DNA of 5,304 nucleotides from Lentisphaerota bacterium (lineage in GTDB: Bacteria; Verrucomicrobiota; Kiritimatiellia; RFP12; UBA1067). The stretch is from assembly GCA_015061765.1 (NCBI GenBank), contig SUVZ01000297.1:1-5304 (forward strand). The letters are read 5' to 3'. The notes beneath the pieces are model-generated. The model was not told the DNA's origin. It saw only the letters and a program-made list of their open reading frames with translations, and did not search any database. A program made the position numbers and the translations under genes. Positions 5,141 through 5,304 of the stretch are shown in pieces (within the stretch, counting starts at the first letter, position 1; each line of letters starts with the position of its first letter).

Positions 5141-5304
5141 ATGAACGGGCTTGACATAAAGGTTGCCGGTAGGGGGGTGAAGCACCTTGTTTCGGCGTTT
5201 GCATGGCTGCTTGCGGCGGCCATGCCTGTTTTTGGCGCAGTCGAAACCGACCTGTCGAAGAACGGAATATCCCTCACGGTCACAGCATCGCCCGACAGCG
5301 TGGA
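5141..5304 (+). CDS. 5' part of a gene for an exported protein (partial)
   Basis: An open frame from ATG 5141 runs off the right edge (54 codons). Residues 13-33 form a typical signal peptide: K14, then the hydrophobic core LVSAFAWLLAAAMPVFGA, with likely cleavage before VETDLSK. The mature start (ISLTVTASPDS) looks like beta-strand of an envelope protein, but the family cannot be named. The start is uncertain. ATG 5141 lies only about 5 bases after the predicted transcription start and has no ribosome site, though it forms an ATGA overlap with a possible frameshifted hydrogenase tail. GTG 5177 would give a compact signal peptide and a leader of about 41 bases, but its purine run (5171-5176) abuts the codon too closely for a good ribosome site. 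Nothing links the protein functionally to the hydrogenases. Confidence 0.7.
   Translation, partial: MNGLDIKVAGRGVKHLVSAFAWLLAAAMPVFGAVETDLSKNGISLTVTASPDSV

Larger units (their letters stand above)
5019..5144 (+). other. Possible out-of-frame C-terminal tail of the catalytic hydrogenase
   Basis: If one base is skipped at about 5018, the hydrogenase frame continues from GPCSL into ADEMAYRGKALDQKI and on for 41 residues in total, ending at TGA 5142-5144. The product would have about 509 residues. The tail is hydrophilic and helix-like, and its stop overlaps ATG 5141 as ATGA. Against this, the segment has lower GC at third positions, 41 open codons can occur by chance, and it overlaps a hairpin and a promoter. 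It could equally be plain intergenic sequence. Confidence 0.4.

Noticed and set aside
4657..5154. A 165-codon plus-strand frame overlapping the end of the catalytic hydrogenase
   Set aside because: Most of it is the +1 shadow of the hydrogenase codons and is very arginine-rich. Its part after 5026 does not look like a hydrogenase C-terminus, unlike the other frame discussed in the findings.
5151..5156. Perfect TTGACA -35 box just after ATG 5141
   Set aside because: No -10-like sequence lies 16-18 bases downstream; that position is a G run. The promoter at 5101-5129 explains the region better.

Overview
The window is a gene-dense, GC-rich (about 60% by eye), single-strand block of [FeFe]-hydrogenase genes from what is almost certainly a strictly anaerobic, fermentative bacterium. 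The phylum cannot be fixed from this stretch. Clusters pairing a PAS-type sensory hydrogenase with a PP2C phosphatase occur in Clostridia, Thermotogae, Spirochaetes and PVC-type bacteria. All real genes are on the + strand. No RNA genes, insertion sequences or CRISPR arrays are visible, and no gap between genes exceeds about 150 bases.

Layout. (1) Bases 2-142 hold the last 46 codons of an upstream gene I cannot identify. (2) Bases 135-3332 form a tightly packed sensory module: a small thioredoxin-fold [2Fe-2S] protein (135-389), a putative sensory [FeFe]-hydrogenase HydS with ferredoxin, H-cluster, Fe-S and PAS domains (407-2152), and a SpoIIE/PP2C-type phosphatase with an extra C-terminal domain (2145-3332). 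Two of the junctions are identical 8-base overlaps. (3) Bases 3349-5026 hold a second small [2Fe-2S] thioredoxin-fold protein (3349-3609) and a group B-like [FeFe]-hydrogenase with all canonical H-cluster residues (3614-5026). A TG-n-TATAAT promoter candidate in the last codons of the phosphatase gene could transcribe this pair separately. (4) Bases 5027-5140 carry a weak hairpin and a near-consensus promoter (TTGAAA, 17 bases, TATAAT). (5) From 5141 or 5177 a gene for an exported protein begins and runs off the window.

How the genes may work together (inference). HydS has the H-cluster ligands but an alanine where productive hydrogenases have the proton-relay cysteine, so it is expected to sense H2 or redox state rather than turn over fast. 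The signal would pass through its Fe-S/PAS region to the co-translated PP2C phosphatase, whose substrate is not visible here. The neighbouring catalytic hydrogenase, or its expression, is a natural target. The two [2Fe-2S] proteins, one leading each sub-operon, are candidate electron carriers or docking partners for the respective hydrogenases; no NuoF-like flavoprotein is present in the window.

Two points deserve attention. The catalytic hydrogenase stops only nine residues after its last H-cluster cysteine, and a single-base shift near 5018 would restore a 41-residue tail ending in an ATGA overlap with the next gene. HydS also has an extra CFSHC cysteine pair after its H-domain.
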